In this document: piece after piece, positions 5,269 through 6,864 of the stretch
Numbering within the stretch: position 1 is the stretch's first letter
Layout: every line of letters begins with the position of its first letter
Notes under the pieces: model-generated
Databases searched by the model: none
What the model was told of the DNA's origin: nothing
What the model saw: only the letters and a program-made list of their open reading frames with translations
Source: Clostridia bacterium
Lineage (GTDB): Bacteria > Bacillota_A > Clostridia > Peptostreptococcales > JAAYPU01
DNA length: 6,864 bases
Assembly: GCA_022360735.1 (NCBI GenBank)
Contig: JAKSCF010000175.1
Span: 1 to 6,864 of the forward strand
Direction of reading: 5' to 3'
Made by a program: the position numbers and the translations under genes

Positions 5269-6864
5269 ATGGAAGTTAAAAATAAAAGCTATAATAATGA
5301 AATCCATAATGAAATCATAAAAAGATCCCATGAGCGTTCAAAAAATTATGGCGTAGATAAAAATAGAGTGGTATCCAAAAAAATACTTACAAGAAAAGAA
5401 GTAACCTTACAGATAAAAAATAATCAAGAGCTTTTGAGGATAGCCACTCCATTTTTAAAAATACTTTATGATTTATTAGTGGATTCCGGTTTTTTTATAG
5501 TACTGACAGATAAAGAGGGCTGCATTTTAAGCACAATTGGAGATAAAGCAATACTGGATGCAGCCATAAATATGAATATGATAGTTGGTGCCTATATGGA
5601 TGAAAGCAGTATAGGGACCAATGCTATGGGGACTGCTATTAAGGAAAATATGCCCATACAGATATCTGCAAAAGAGCACTTTATAACGGCATATCATAGA
5701 TGGACCTGCTCTGCGGCACCTATTCACAATATCAATGGAGAAATAATCGGTACTTTAAATTTAACAGGAAATAGTGATAAAGTTCATCCTCATACGTTAG
5801 GGCTTGTTGTAGCTGCCGTACGTTCTATTGAGAATCAGATCAAAAGTGAGCTGGCCCATGAAGAAGTTATTCAGACGTATCAATATCTGAATACAATTAT
5901 GGACTCGGTTTCTCTTGGAATTTTTGCAGTGGATAAGAAAGGTATTGTCAAAAACATCAACAAAATAGCATGCAAAATGATCCACATGGAGAGAAAAAAT
6001 ATATTAGATAAATCGGTTGAAAGCGTATTAAGTAATTGGCACGTTATCTTTGAGCATATAAAATCAGGAAAAGATTTTCAAAATGAGGAAATTGTTTTAA
6101 AAAGCAATAATTTGAATAAGAGATATAATTTGAATGTATATCCAATAAAAGATGAAAAAAGTAATGTCATTGGAATGGTAGTGTCTTTAAAGGATATTCA
6201 GAATGTATATAATTTGGTGAACAAATATACTGGAATGAGAGCGAGATACACCTTTGATGATATCATCGGAGCCAGTAAAGAAATTAAGATGATTATAGAG
6301 CATTCAAAGAGCATCGCAAATAGTCCTTCTACCGTACTCATAAGTGGAGAAAGCGGTACAGGTAAGGAAATTCTGGCACAGGCCATTCATAATTTCAGCA
6401 GTCGAAGAGATAAGGGGTTTGTAGCTATTAATTGTGGTGCAATACCTCAGAACTTAATAGAAAGCGAGCTTTTTGGCTATGCTGACGGCGCTTTTACTGG
6501 AGCAAAAAAAGGGGGCAATCCGGGTAAATTTGAGCTGGCAAACGGAGGTACCTTATTTCTTGATGAAATAGGAGAGATGCCTCTTGATATGCAGATAAAA
6601 CTTCTGAGAGTTTTGCAAGAGGGCTGTATAACAAGAGTTGGCGGTGATAAATATATTGAGGTGAATGTAAGGATTATAGCGGCTACAAATCGTGATTTAC
6701 TAAAAGAAGTGCAAAATGGAAAGTTTAGAGAGGATTTGTTTTTCAGACTTTCGGTCATTCCCATCATAATGCCGCCTCTTAGAGAGAGAAAAAAGGATAT
6801 ACCATTATTCATTGAACGTTTTTTAAAAATAAAGGCGGTGAAGATTAATAAGCCAATTCCTCAA
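5269..6864 (+). CDS. Sigma-54-dependent transcriptional activator, GAF-PAS-AAA+ (AcoR-like; partial, 3' end missing)
   Basis: The first 532 residues of a bacterial enhancer-binding protein; the C-terminus, including the expected Fis-type DNA-binding helix-turn-helix, is off the right edge. Residues about 58-200 are a GAF-type sensor of the AcoR kind, with [14 protein letters not shown] (111-124) and WTCSAAPI (145-152). A PAS domain follows at about 215-315 ([18 protein letters not shown]). The AAA+ domain starts near 334 (DIIGASKEI). It shows Walker A GESGTGKE (360-367), the sigma-54 contact loop GAFTGA (407-412), Walker [14 protein letters not shown] (D432, E433), sensor I AATNRDL, and [11 protein letters not shown] with the arginine-finger residues R487 and R493. 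All ATPase motifs are intact, so it should open sigma-54 promoters in response to a ligand or redox signal. Its target is not in the window: no good -24/-12 promoter was found. The start is fixed by GAGGTG at 5256-5261. Confidence 0.95.
   Translation, partial: MEVKNKSYNNEIHNEIIKRSHERSKNYGVDKNRVVSKKILTRKEVTLQIKNNQELLRIATPFLKILYDLLVDSGFFIVLTDKEGCILSTIGDKAILDAAINMNMIVGAYMDESSIGTNAMGTAIKENMPIQISAKEHFITAYHRWTCSAAPIHNINGEIIGTLNLTGNSDKVHPHTLGLVVAAVRSIENQIKSELAHEEVIQTYQYLNTIMDSVSLGIFAVDKKGIVKNINKIACKMIHMERKNILDKSVESVLSNWHVIFEHIKSGKDFQNEEIVLKSNNLNKRYNLNVYPIKDEKSNVIGMVVSLKDIQNVYNLVNKYTGMRARYTFDDIIGASKEIKMIIEHSKSIANSPSTVLISGESGTGKEILAQAIHNFSSRRDKGFVAINCGAIPQNLIESELFGYADGAFTGAKKGGNPGKFELANGGTLFLDEIGEMPLDMQIKLLRVLQEGCITRVGGDKYIEVNVRIIAATNRDLLKEVQNGKFREDLFFRLSVIPIIMPPLRERKKDIPLFIERFLKIKAVKINKPIPQ

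Noticed and set aside
6037..6053. Sigma-54-like TGGCAC motif
   Set aside because: The TGGCAC half is good, but the downstream half lacks the invariant GC of the -12 element, and it lies inside the activator coding sequence.

Overview
The window reads as low-GC Gram-positive, most probably Clostridia. It is visibly AT-rich, has strong AGGAGG-type ribosome binding sites and AU-rich hairpin-plus-T-run terminators, and combines a LytS-type kinase, a YibE/F membrane protein, a DUF2680-like secreted protein and an AcoR-like sigma-54 activator. No genus can be named. There are six protein genes, two of them cut by the window edges. There is no tRNA, rRNA, CRISPR array or intact insertion sequence.

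Layout: (1) 1-1916, minus strand: a two-gene LytS/LytR-type two-component operon, kinase first, then a response regulator running off the left edge. (2) 1917-2311: a divergent intergenic region with a kinase promoter candidate, an inverted repeat, a plus-strand promoter candidate and a compact repeat/hairpin array (2070-2180) ending in a T-run. No plus-strand gene lies upstream of that T-run, so it looks like an attenuated leader or a small RNA. (3) 2312-3409, plus: a YibE/F-family membrane protein of unknown function. (4) 3410-3876: a gene-free stretch with a probable terminator, a strong hairpin and a sequence complementary to the next gene's Shine-Dalgarno site. (5) 3877-4248, plus: a small secreted DUF2680-like protein with a strong terminator. 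(6) 4422-5186, plus: a DEDDh 3'-5' exonuclease. (7) 5269-6864, plus: a GAF-PAS-AAA+ sigma-54 activator, cut at the right edge.

Functionally, the kinase and regulator form one signalling unit. The plus-strand genes look like separate short transcription units in the same direction, and nothing in the window ties them into one pathway. The targets of both regulators lie outside the window or cannot be identified.

The parts least explained by ordinary annotation are the two leader regions. Upstream of the YibE/F gene, one segment (2147-2158) can pair with three different partners, one of which forms a terminator-like hairpin. Upstream of the DUF2680 gene, a 12-nt segment (3688-3699) can pair with the ribosome binding site. 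Both come from reading the sequence by eye and are hypotheses.
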